A stretch of 39,918 nt of DNA, from IMG/VR virus record IMGVR_UViG_3300002835_000442, positions 1 through 39,918 of that record; one strand, 5' to 3'. The DNA comes from a virus. The notes below the pieces were generated by a model. That model was not told where the DNA came from, did no database searches, and saw only the letters and a list, made by a program, of their open reading frames with translations. Below, one piece after another: positions 23,649-29,015 of the stretch. Each line of letters starts with the position of its first letter. The first letter of the stretch is position 1. The translations under genes were made by a program, and so were the position numbers.

Positions 23649-23698
23649 GGTTGCAACTGGTTTCAATCTATTTGCAATCAAGTCGTTGGTTGCAATCA
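23649..23698. promoter_or_regulatory. Three TTGCAA palindromes, operator candidate
   Basis: The self-complementary hexamer TTGCAA occurs at 23651-23656, 23672-23677 and 23690-23695, spaced 21 and 18 bases apart, in the 57-base gap between the HNH gene and the HTH/coiled-coil gene; two copies continue as TTGCAATCA. The local sequence is also AT-richer than its surroundings. Autoregulation by the HTH protein is inferred. Confidence 0.45.
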
Positions 23699-24208
23699 GG
23701 ACTTGCGCCAATCGATCTCGTCGCTGTTGCCTTTGCCAAGGTTGCACGCCGCGCACAGCACTTGCAGGTTGTCGATCGACAACTCTAGGTGCGGGAACCG
23801 AGATCTTGGCTTGATGTGATCGACGTGCATTTTGACCGCTCCCCCAGGTGTCGCGCCGCAAACAGCGCATTGCCGGCCATACTTCTTGAGCGCCATGTAC
23901 CGGACTTGAAGCCATTCAGGGCTATCGTAGAAACCCTTTGGCTTGACCTTCTTTGGCTTCTTCCCCCGAAACTGATTGCGAAGTGATCGGCTTGGATCTG
24001 CGTAGTCAGCTATCGCCGCCCAGTCGACCCAGAGCGGATTCATCTTCACCACCGAGTCAGGCAGGTTCCACCGCTTCTTGCAGACCTCCGCGAGCAACCT
24101 CTGATCCTTCGCAAACCGGCCGGCGATCTCTTGATCGTATCCCGCCCTCTCCAGACTGGTGATGATCCGATAACGGCTCTCGACCAGCCTGCCCTTCAGC
24201 CTCTTCAT
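23696..24208 (-). CDS. HNH endonuclease
   Basis: This 170-residue protein contains a zinc HNH module: CAVCGATPGGAVKMHVDHI, with Cys114, Cys117 and the catalytic His131, then KPRSRFPHLELSIDNLQV (Asn147) and LCAACNLGKGN (Cys152, Cys155, Asn156). It ends DEIDWRKS. An upstream helical region precedes the nuclease domain. Start at 24208 is supported by GAGGG nine bases upstream; a longer GTG start at 24319, overlapping a possible small gene's stop, cannot be excluded. It may act in packaging, replication or as a homing-type nuclease. Confidence 0.85.
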   Translation of the reverse strand: MKRLKGRLVESRYRIITSLERAGYDQEIAGRFAKDQRLLAEVCKKRWNLPDSVVKMNPLWVDWAAIADYADPSRSLRNQFRGKKPKKVKPKGFYDSPEWLQVRYMALKKYGRQCAVCGATPGGAVKMHVDHIKPRSRFPHLELSIDNLQVLCAACNLGKGNSDEIDWRKS

Positions 24209-24248
24209 CTTCCTAAACCCTCTATTCGGTTGGTGAGCGGACGCAGTT

Positions 24249-24270
24249 AGCCTCTTGTCTTGAAGAGGCT
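24249..24270 (-). other. Hairpin in the leader of the HNH gene
   Basis: A perfect 8-bp stem (AGCCTCTT 24249-24256, AAGAGGCT 24263-24270) closes a 6-base loop 41 bases before the HNH start. There is no T tract on either strand, so it is not a standard terminator. It may be an mRNA structure that affects HNH translation or marks a processing site. Confidence 0.5.
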
Positions 24271-24315
24271 TCTGCTTATTCGGTCGGAGCCGCATCAGCA
24301 GATCGAAACGGGAAC

Positions 24316-24417
24316 TCACTTTTCATGAGCGGGCAGGTTGGCGGTACTCCCTTTGCTCCCCGTAGCCTTGTCTTTCGACACCAGCGGGCGACCACGCAAC
24401 CTCTCGATAAGCTGCAT
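24316..24417 (-). CDS. Possible 33-residue peptide
   Basis: A short frame from ATG 24417, MQLIERLRGRPLVSKDKATG then a Lys/Ser-rich end finishing NLPAHEK. It stops at TGA 24316-24318, which overlaps a GTG that could start the HNH frame (GTGA). No good ribosome site is visible. Reported because the stretch between the zinc-finger gene and the HNH gene is otherwise empty. Confidence 0.35.
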   Translation of the reverse strand: MQLIERLRGRPLVSKDKATGSKGSTANLPAHEK

Positions 24418-24430
24418 GGTTCGTCGGATC

Positions 24431-24571
24431 TCAATCCATCACTTCCCCGGCAGACCCTCTCGGGCGGCACAGGGTGATCCCGCATTCCTGCTGTTTGACC
24501 CAAAGGCGCAGAGCGGAGCCGGCGGACGGCCATCCTTGCAGGGCTAAGGACACGGGTGTAGAACACCGCAT
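24431..24571 (-). CDS. Possible 46-residue small protein
   Basis: Frame from ATG 24571, MRCSTPVSLALQGWPSAGSA, then LRLWVKQQECGITLCRPRG and an end SAGEVMD. An AGGG lies seven bases before the start. It sits 13 bases ahead of the 33-residue frame in the same orientation. Composition is plausible for a protein but no family is known and a chance frame is possible. Confidence 0.35.
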   Translation of the reverse strand: MRCSTPVSLALQGWPSAGSALRLWVKQQECGITLCRPRGSAGEVMD

Positions 24572-24634
24572 GACCAAGCCCTGTCAGGCTATGGTCCACG
24601 ACGTTGGAGGCTGGATACCTCGCATCGTCAGGGA

Positions 24635-24657
24635 GCCGGGGGTTGCTCGCCCCCGGC
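24635..24657 (-). terminator. GC-rich hairpin after the zinc-finger gene
   Basis: A perfect 8-bp GC stem (GCCGGGGG 24635-24642 with CCCCCGGC 24650-24657) with a 7-base loop lies 15 bases beyond the stop of the minus-strand zinc-finger gene. It lacks a T tract, so it could attenuate or stabilise transcripts rather than terminate in the standard way. Confidence 0.4.
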
Positions 24658-24672
24658 ACCCACACACCAGCA

Positions 24673-24870
24673 CTATTCGCCGGCTGAGTCAACATCCCCT
24701 CTGCCTCGGCATCGATCGCACCGCTCCCACCGGACGATCCATCGCTCCGACGTGGAGCCAGACGGCCGCGGGCAGGACTCGATGTGTCGCACCATGCCGT
24801 CACCCTCGCAGGTGGGGCATACCGAGTGCCTGGACAGCGGGGCGGGCGCGGGCGGCTCGTTTGAGTTCAT
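24673..24870 (-). CDS. DnaJ-type zinc-finger small protein
   Basis: A 65-residue protein with two Cys pairs of the DnaJ central type: SVCPTCEGDGMVRHIES and WERCDRCRGRGDVDSAG (CxxCxGxG twice), separated by a linker. It should bind one or two zinc ions. Start ATG 24870 is supported by GGAGGAG six bases upstream, though this means a 71-base overlap with the DnaA-like gene. Possible roles are protein-protein contact or nucleic-acid binding; function unknown. Confidence 0.75.
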   Translation of the reverse strand: MNSNEPPAPAPLSRHSVCPTCEGDGMVRHIESCPRPSGSTSERWIVRWERCDRCRGRGDVDSAGE

Positions 24871-25123
24871 CGTACTCCTCCAGGGTTCCCGCACGCTTGG
24901 CCAGTTGGACCGCCGAGTTGTGTCTGGCGCGGCCCAGGTAGGCGGCGATCGTCGTTGTGGACCAGGTGCGGATGCAATCGTACAGCAGCCCAGCGGCAGC
25001 GGCGCGGGCGCGGCGGAGATTGCCGTCTCGACGCATGCCCAGGAGGTCATCCAAGCGCACGTCGTAGTGCGCCTGGACAACGTCGAGGATTGCGTCAGCG
25101 GCTTGCTGCTCAGGCGACCGCAC
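24800..25123 (-). CDS. Stand-alone DnaA domain IV-like DNA-binding protein
   Basis: Start GTG 25123 (GAGG six bases upstream) is preferred over ATG 25153, giving 107 residues. The core ILDVVQAHYDVRLDDLLGMR, then RRARAAAAGLLYDCIRTWST and IAAYLGRARHNSAVQLAKRA, aligns by pattern with DnaA domain IV: 'vA..y.v...dL...kR...v..aRq.amyL.re.t..s...IG..fg.RdHstV..a'. The ATPase domains are absent. It could bind DnaA boxes at a phage or host origin. It overlaps the flanking genes on both sides. Confidence 0.75.
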   Translation of the reverse strand: MRSPEQQAADAILDVVQAHYDVRLDDLLGMRRDGNLRRARAAAAGLLYDCIRTWSTTTIAAYLGRARHNSAVQLAKRAGTLEEYDELKRAARARPAVQALGMPHLRG

Positions 25124-25373
25124 GGTCAGCCTCGCGGGCGCGGGCGATCGCATCCCGGCGGTTCGCGACCTCGGTGAGCAACAGGTTGGCGATCGCTTCC
25201 ATGTCGGCGGACTCGATCGACAGGTCGAGGTCACCGATCTTCAGGTGACCGTAGGTCGCGTGGTATTCGGCCGCGCCGGGCCGCACCGCTTCCTTGGGCG
25301 TCCAGCTCCAGGTGACGCGCGGCTCGCCATAGTAGCGGCCGTGAGCGTGAACGCGGATCTGTTTCTCGGTCAT
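25110..25373 (-). CDS. Small protein of unknown function
   Basis: An 87-residue protein with a strong AAAGGAGGAA ribosome site. It has a beta-rich first half (KQIRVHAHGRYYGEPRVTWS, HATYGHLKIGDLDLSIE) and a helical end (MEAIANLLLTEVANRRDAIA). No catalytic motif. It follows an intergenic hairpin at 25405-25454, so expression may be tuned there. Confidence 0.7.
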   Translation of the reverse strand: MTEKQIRVHAHGRYYGEPRVTWSWTPKEAVRPGAAEYHATYGHLKIGDLDLSIESADMEAIANLLLTEVANRRDAIARAREADRAVA

Positions 25374-25404
25374 CGTAGGTTCCTCCTTTGGGGCCAGGCC
25401 AATC

Positions 25405-25454
25405 CTGACGCACCCTGCTGCCGCCCGCGGACGAGCGGTAGCCGGCTGCGTCAG
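25405..25454 (-). promoter_or_regulatory. Long imperfect intergenic hairpin
   Basis: CTGACGCA (25405-25412) pairs with TGCGTCAG (25447-25454), and inside it GCTGCCG pairs with CGGTAGC (one G-U), separated by symmetrical 4-base bulges with a 12-base loop. It covers the gap between two minus-strand genes and includes the stop of the first. There is no T tract, so an RNA processing, stability or attenuation element is more likely than a terminator. Confidence 0.5.
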
Positions 25455-25669
25455 ACCGGGTCGGGATAGTCGCCCTGGCCCGAGTAGCAGCCGCGGTCGC
25501 GCCATTGTTCGGCCTCGCGATCTTCCATCTCCCATTGAATATCCGACGCGCGCGACAATTCGGCGCTGGTCGGGTTGTAGGGCGCTTCGGACGCGCTGCA
25601 ATGCCGCTCCCAGAGGAAGGCGATCTCGCGATCGCGCAGCGTCTTCAGGTACTTCTGATATTCGGTCAT
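25451..25669 (-). CDS. Acidic helical small protein
   Basis: Start ATG 25669 chosen for GGGAG six bases upstream; in-frame starts at 25684 (GTG) and 25675 (ATG) lie upstream. The 72-residue protein is helical and charged (MTEYQKYLKTLRDREIAF, SDIQWEMEDREAEQWRDRG) with an acidic end (GDYPDPV). The strong negative charge could suggest a DNA mimic or inhibitor, as in anti-restriction proteins, but no family is recognised. Confidence 0.65.
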   Translation of the reverse strand: MTEYQKYLKTLRDREIAFLWERHCSASEAPYNPTSAELSRASDIQWEMEDREAEQWRDRGCYSGQGDYPDPV

Positions 25670-25680
25670 ATCCATCTCCC

Positions 25681-25866
25681 TCACGCATCCATCTCAATAT
25701 CGAGAGCCAGCCAGCGCCCGTTGACCGCATCCCAGCGCCGCCCGAGCTTGACGCGCAGCCGATCCCTGTGGGCGATCTCGGCCTGGGTAACGATCCCATG
25801 CACGCTGCCGACCAGCATGCAGATGCGGGTTTCAATGTTTTGCAGGGACTTTTCGTCGGTCGTCAT
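25681..25866 (-). CDS. Small helical protein of unknown function
   Basis: A 61-residue protein with GGAGGA four bases before the ATG. It opens MTTDEKSLQNIETRICMLVG and continues VHGIVTQAEIAHRDRLRVKL, a helical hairpin pattern, with an end WLALDIEMDA. It lies 12 bases from the next gene. No motif beyond amphipathic helices. Confidence 0.65.
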   Translation of the reverse strand: MTTDEKSLQNIETRICMLVGSVHGIVTQAEIAHRDRLRVKLGRRWDAVNGRWLALDIEMDA

Positions 25867-25878
25867 GCTTTCCTCCGT

Positions 25879-26124
25879 TCAGTACTTGACCATGTCGGCG
25901 ATCGGGCATGACGTGCGCGTGCCATCGTCCCACGCGACCATCGCCAGCGTCGTGTCGATCGGCCACAGGATCGTCCCGTGGCTCGCGCCGACGACCGGCA
26001 AGCCGTCGTCATCCTCGCCCACGACGACGCCGTTAACCGCGACATACGCGCCGACGAAAAGCCCCGCGGCCACGAGCGCATCGTTGGCCTCGATTTTGTT
26101 GTCCCAGGTATTCGCTTCGTTCAT
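25879..26124 (-). CDS. Acidic beta-rich small protein
   Basis: Start ATG 26124 has GGAGG five bases upstream; the longer frame to 26181 covers the promoter candidate. The 81-residue protein has small beta repeats (VGAYVAVNGVVVGEDDDGLP, TLAMVAWDDGTRTSCPIADM) resembling a short SH3-like barrel. It is the first gene after a terminator/promoter pair, so it may lead a transcription unit. Function unknown. Confidence 0.65.
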   Translation of the reverse strand: MNEANTWDNKIEANDALVAAGLFVGAYVAVNGVVVGEDDDGLPVVGASHGTILWPIDTTLAMVAWDDGTRTSCPIADMVKY

Positions 26125-26145
26125 GTCGTCCTCCGTTGTGAATGT

Positions 26146-26177
26146 CGCATAGGCCCATATCGCCCTGTTCGCGTCAA
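26146..26177 (-). promoter_or_regulatory. Sigma70-like promoter candidate (minus strand)
   Basis: On the minus strand TTGACG (26177-26172) is followed 20 bases later by TATGCG (26151-26146), inside the shared string TTGACGCG...CTATGC that is also present at 27732-27761. The spacing is long for sigma70, but the AT-rich block just upstream and the terminator hairpin before it support a real start point for the gene at 26124. Confidence 0.4.
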
Positions 26178-26381
26178 ACATTATTTCGGCCCCAAGAGAG
26201 AAAATCCCCCATTATTCCCCTAATATCATCAGCCCCAGCGGCGCTTGCGCGAAATAGGGCAATATGTCTGCGTCAGCGGCGCGGTCGCGAGGGGCCATTG
26301 CGACCAGGTCGAGGGTAGGGGCGGTGCCGGCGCGCGGCTCGCATGCGTGACCAGGCGGCTCGGCCAGGCCGGAAGGGTAAG

Positions 26382-26401
26382 GGGGAGGCTTGCGCCTCCC
26401 C
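26382..26401 (-). terminator. GC-rich hairpin after the 24-residue peptide gene
   Basis: GGGGAGGC (26382-26389) pairs with GCCTCCCC (26394-26401) around a TTGC loop, six bases beyond the TAG of the minus-strand micropeptide gene. The tail on the minus strand is TTACCCTTCC, a weak T tract, so the terminator may be partial. Confidence 0.5.
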
Positions 26402-26406
26402 TCCCC

Positions 26407-26481
26407 CTAGTGTGCGATCAGCGAACCGATGATGATGATGGCGATGGCCAAGGCGATAAGTTCGAGCGTCGCGCGGATCAT
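26407..26481 (-). CDS. Transmembrane micropeptide (24 aa)
   Basis: A 24-residue frame from ATG 26481, MIRATLELIALAIAIIII then GSLIAH, which is one membrane helix. Its start overlaps the preceding stop (ATGA), and a hairpin follows its own stop. It is the smallest of three membrane micropeptides in this operon. Confidence 0.6.
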   Translation of the reverse strand: MIRATLELIALAIAIIIIGSLIAH

Positions 26482-26903
26482 CGGAACCAGCGATCAGCGA
26501 TGCGAAGCCCAAAGCATTCGGTAGCCTTGGCGACGACCCGATCACGATAGCCGCCCATGTCGCGCGGCATGTTCCAGTAGGCTTCGATAGCTTCTGAGAT
26601 ATACCGACATGCCGCCGCGCGGTACTCAACGGGTTCATACTGGCATGCCACGAAGTCCCAGTCGCGACCATTCCACGTCAAGCGATTGGTTCCGCGCGGT
26701 AGCGATGCGTCAATCACGCCCGTGATCTGCAGATAGGCCAGCATCTTTCGAGCTTCCCGCAGGTTGCGATAATGCATCCGACAATCGGCGCGATACGCAG
26801 CTACCGCGTCGGCATAATCCGCCGCTCTTGGCCCATTGCGACGGCGGATGAAAACCGACAATGCATGAAGACGTTCTTGATGCTGATACGGTCTCGGCTT
26901 CAT
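26478..26903 (-). CDS. Basic helical protein of unknown function
   Basis: A 141-residue, Arg- and Tyr-rich protein with GGAGG five bases before the ATG. Segments include MKPRPYQHQERLHALSVFIR, AYRADCRMHYRNLREARKML and ISEAIEAYWNMPRDM. No catalytic motif is visible. It may bind nucleic acid. It is coupled to the 24-residue membrane peptide gene downstream. Confidence 0.7.
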   Translation of the reverse strand: MKPRPYQHQERLHALSVFIRRRNGPRAADYADAVAAYRADCRMHYRNLREARKMLAYLQITGVIDASLPRGTNRLTWNGRDWDFVACQYEPVEYRAAACRYISEAIEAYWNMPRDMGGYRDRVVAKATECFGLRIADRWFR

Positions 26904-26904
26904 G

Positions 26905-27138
26905 TCAGCCTCCAGACGTCACGAACAGAACGACGCAACGACCGTTCGGGCGTATGTCGATAATGTCGCCAGAGTCATGGACCTCGCAACGCTGACCGGT
27001 TAACCCCGCCCAGGCTTTCGCGCGGCGCACGATCATGCGGCGGCTAGCGTTGTCGGGTATGTCGAGGGTGTCGCGCTTGACCCAGGAATAATTCGCCTCG
27101 TTCCCGAAAGTGTCGGTCAGTTCCAAGTTATACGTCAT
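26905..27138 (-). CDS. Small beta/alpha protein of unknown function
   Basis: The start at ATG 27138 has GGAGG five bases upstream; the ATG at 27141 is too close. The 77-residue protein reads MTYNLELTDTFGNEANYSWV, then NASRRMIVRRAKAWAGLTG, and ends RPNGRCVVLFVTSGG. A mixed beta-alpha-beta fold is likely. Two tandem hairpins lie directly upstream and may control it. Confidence 0.65.
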   Translation of the reverse strand: MTYNLELTDTFGNEANYSWVKRDTLDIPDNASRRMIVRRAKAWAGLTGQRCEVHDSGDIIDIRPNGRCVVLFVTSGG

Positions 27139-27162
27139 CATATCCTCCGTTAGCCTCTTCAG

Positions 27163-27197
27163 GCGCCGCGTGACGGCGCGACGGGGCATTGCCCCGT
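27163..27197. promoter_or_regulatory. Two tandem hairpins in a short intergenic region
   Basis: GCGCCG (27163-27168) pairs with CGGCGC (27174-27179), and ACGGGGC (27181-27187) pairs with GCCCCGT (27191-27197) with a 3-base loop. Both lie between two minus-strand genes. The second is followed by TTT on the plus strand only, so on the transcribed strand these are more likely stability or attenuation structures. Confidence 0.45.
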
Positions 27198-27208
27198 TTC
27201 GGCTTACC

Positions 27209-27598
27209 TTATCCCTTGCGTGCAAACATGTTTTCGAGCGCGGCAATGAACGCGTCGCATTGCTCGCCATCGCGTTCTGTCGCGGCCGCATATTGATGCC
27301 GCATCGCTTCGGCCAGACCGTCGATGTAGGCAAGCGCTACCGTCCAGCGATCAGTCTGGTACTCGGCGCAATGATCGTCTTCGTCTTCGCCAGCGACCAC
27401 GACCGTAAAACGCGGTCCGGGTATTTCACGCGCGTCTGGGTCTTCCCGATCTACCCAAACGACCACCCTGCCCATGGACGACGAGTAAGCGATGAAATGC
27501 GGACAGCTATCGTTTCGGTAGCTCACGTCAACCCAGGCCTCGGGAATGCGAGGCATTTCGAGCGGGTTCATGTGAGGGAAGGCTTCGAGATACGACAT
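27209..27598 (-). CDS. Acidic protein of unknown function near the operon start
   Basis: A 129-residue acidic protein with GGAGG upstream. It opens MSYLEAFPHMNPLEMPRIPE, has a beta-rich centre (MGRVVVWVDREDPDAREIPG and FTVVVAGEDEDDHCAEYQ) and ends with a helix (EQCDAFIAALENMFARKG). The acidic, solvent-exposed character is shared by many early phage effectors, but no family is recognised. Confidence 0.7.
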   Translation of the reverse strand: MSYLEAFPHMNPLEMPRIPEAWVDVSYRNDSCPHFIAYSSSMGRVVVWVDREDPDAREIPGPRFTVVVAGEDEDDHCAEYQTDRWTVALAYIDGLAEAMRHQYAAATERDGEQCDAFIAALENMFARKG

Positions 27599-27601
27599 GG
27601 T

Positions 27602-27700
27602 TCAATCCTCCGACGGGTAGATCAGGGCGAAGATGCCGACGGCCGCGACGCATGCGGCGGCGATGCAGACGATGATCGGAGTGAAGTCAAAATCGAGCAT
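27602..27700 (-). CDS. Transmembrane micropeptide (32 aa), first gene of the leftward operon
   Basis: A 32-residue frame from ATG 27700, MLDFDFTPIIVCIAAACV then AAVGIFALIYPSED, a single membrane helix with acidic ends. GGAGG is four bases before the start. It is the first gene after the promoter candidate at 27732-27761 and may be expressed earliest in infection. Confidence 0.6.
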   Translation of the reverse strand: MLDFDFTPIIVCIAAACVAAVGIFALIYPSED

Positions 27701-28283
27701 GGTTCCTCCATGGGCTAAATGCCCAAGCGGGTGCATAGCGTGAATAGGGCGAACGCGTCAATAGTGACGATGCGACGGGGACGAGATAATTTCGGCTCGG
27801 AAAAGCGAGGCCATGAAAAGAACTCCCTTCCTTTCTCCCTACATACTCACCCAGTACAGAGAGAGTGTAAGAGAGAGAGAGGGAGAGGCGAGGGAGGCGG
27901 TACAGGGCGACGCCTAGCGCGCTGCGGGTTTCGAGCGCGGCGAGCAACGTGACAGGATGGCCAAGATCACTCCGCCCTTCATCGCGTGTCTTGCGCGCGT
28001 CCGATTTCGGATTTCCGAGCCTGACGCACACACGCTCGCCATGCCCTCCCTGCGCTAGGCCATCACGGCGCGCCATCGGCATCGCTGGCCATCGTCGCCT
28101 GGCGCGGCCTGTCCGGTCGTCACGCGCAATCCTAGGCCAGCGCGCGGATGATCGGCGGCGGCGAAGGGGGAGGGGGAGAGGCGAAGATCGACGCGACAGC
28201 CCCCCCCCTACCCGGCCTTGGGGTTTTGCAAGTCAGTCTGCGCGCGCTACGTGTATGACCCCACGCTTGGGTAGGAGGCGGCT
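27701..28283. other. Divergent non-coding control region
   Basis: This 583-base region separates the leftward early operon from the rightward terminase operon; frames in it have no sensible composition. It contains the leftward promoter candidate, a 20-base pure purine run (27869-27888), a double palindrome (about 28000-28018), a run of nine C (28200-28208) and GGCGGCGGCGAAGGGGGAGG-type purine blocks. A packaging site, origin or late promoter could be here; I can see no consensus that decides. Confidence 0.55.
27732..27761 (-). promoter_or_regulatory. Sigma70-like promoter of the leftward operon
   Basis: On the minus strand TTGACG (27761-27756) is followed by an 18-base spacer and TATGCA (27737-27732), a -35 with one mismatch and a weaker -10. 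It lies 31 bases upstream of the first leftward gene. It shares the TTGACGCG...CTATGC string with the second candidate near 26.15 kb. Confidence 0.5.
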
Positions 28284-29015
28284 CTGTCGGATACAAAAAA
28301 AATAAAATACGATCAGTTCCCGGTGCCATTGCCGGCGAGCCGTTGCGAGCATTATGGGGTGAACTGGGGGCATGTGAGGTTGTTGTGGGAGTTTGGGGCG
28401 AGTGAGGGGTGGCTGTGTCGGGTGTATGCGGTGACTGAGCGGCAGATTGGTGTTAGGAGTGTTGGGTGGGATTTGGCTGGACGGGAGGCGAGCATGAGGA
28501 ACAAGGACGGTGGTGTGTTGCCTGTTGGGCGTGGTGGGGTGTGGGGGCCTGAGTCGAGTGTTGAGATGTGGATGGATTCGTTGGTTGCTGTTGGTGAGCC
28601 GCGGATAGGGGGGGTTGGTTTTCCTTTGGCTGAGATGGCCGAGGCATTGCATGGGGTTGCGAGTGGGATGCCTGTTGGTTTGGCGTGCGAGGCGGCTGGG
28701 GTTGACGCGGGGTATGCACAGGGGTTGCGGCGGGGGAATCCGCGGCTGGAGTCGTTGTTTCGGCGGGCGCGAGCGATGTCTGCGCGACCGTTGGTTGACC
28801 GGATCATGCGGAGCGAGGACTGGAAGGCTGCGGCTTGGATGCTTGAGAAGAACATGGGGCGGGAGGAGTTTCGGGCTGATGCTTCGCCTGAGAAGATGGT
28901 GATTGAGATCAATGTGAGCCGGGACGAGGGGATTGCGCGCGAGCGTGGGGTTATTGACGTGACGCCTGGAGGCGGTGATGCCCAAGTGGTCCCTGAGCTA
29001 CCAGCCAAACGATAA
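28284..29015 (+). CDS. Terminase small subunit candidate (start uncertain)
   Basis: The frame is open from 28275. AGGAGG (28273-28278) is five bases before a CTG (28284), giving 243 residues that begin LSDTKKIKYDQFPVPLPASR; the nearest standard codon is GTG 28323 (230 residues), with no ribosome site. The N-terminal part has a helix-turn-helix look (RLLWEFGASEGWLCRVYAV then TERQIGVRS); the later part is helical with MRSEDWKAAAWMLEKNM, as in DNA-binding small terminases. It directly precedes and overlaps the large subunit. The coding strand is strikingly G-rich. Confidence 0.75.
   Translation: MSDTKKIKYDQFPVPLPASRCEHYGVNWGHVRLLWEFGASEGWLCRVYAVTERQIGVRSVGWDLAGREASMRNKDGGVLPVGRGGVWGPESSVEMWMDSLVAVGEPRIGGVGFPLAEMAEALHGVASGMPVGLACEAAGVDAGYAQGLRRGNPRLESLFRRARAMSARPLVDRIMRSEDWKAAAWMLEKNMGREEFRADASPEKMVIEINVSRDEGIARERGVIDVTPGGGDAQVVPELPAKR

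Larger units (their letters stand above)
24209..24672. other. Low-coding gap with hairpins
   Basis: No well-supported gene lies in this 464-base stretch, only the two small frames listed separately and a longer minus-strand frame (24276-24803) without sensible composition. It holds two clear hairpins (24249-24270 and 24635-24657) and shorter inverted pairs around 24545-24600. I tested for tRNA features and found no TPsiC-like arm. An untranslated structured RNA is possible. Confidence 0.4.

Noticed and set aside
24209-24672. Possible tRNA gene in the structured gap
   Set aside because: Stems are present but no TPsiC-like GTTCRANNC arm or acceptor pairing could be found.
24276-24803. 175-residue minus-strand frame
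   Set aside because: Overlaps the zinc-finger gene, has Arg/Ser/Pro-rich random composition and no ribosome site.
27687-28082. 131-residue minus-strand frame in the control region
   Set aside because: Crosses the promoter candidate and purine run, composition not protein-like.
27949-28305. 118-residue plus-strand frame in the control region
   Set aside because: Arg/Pro low-complexity translation of a non-coding region, no ribosome site.
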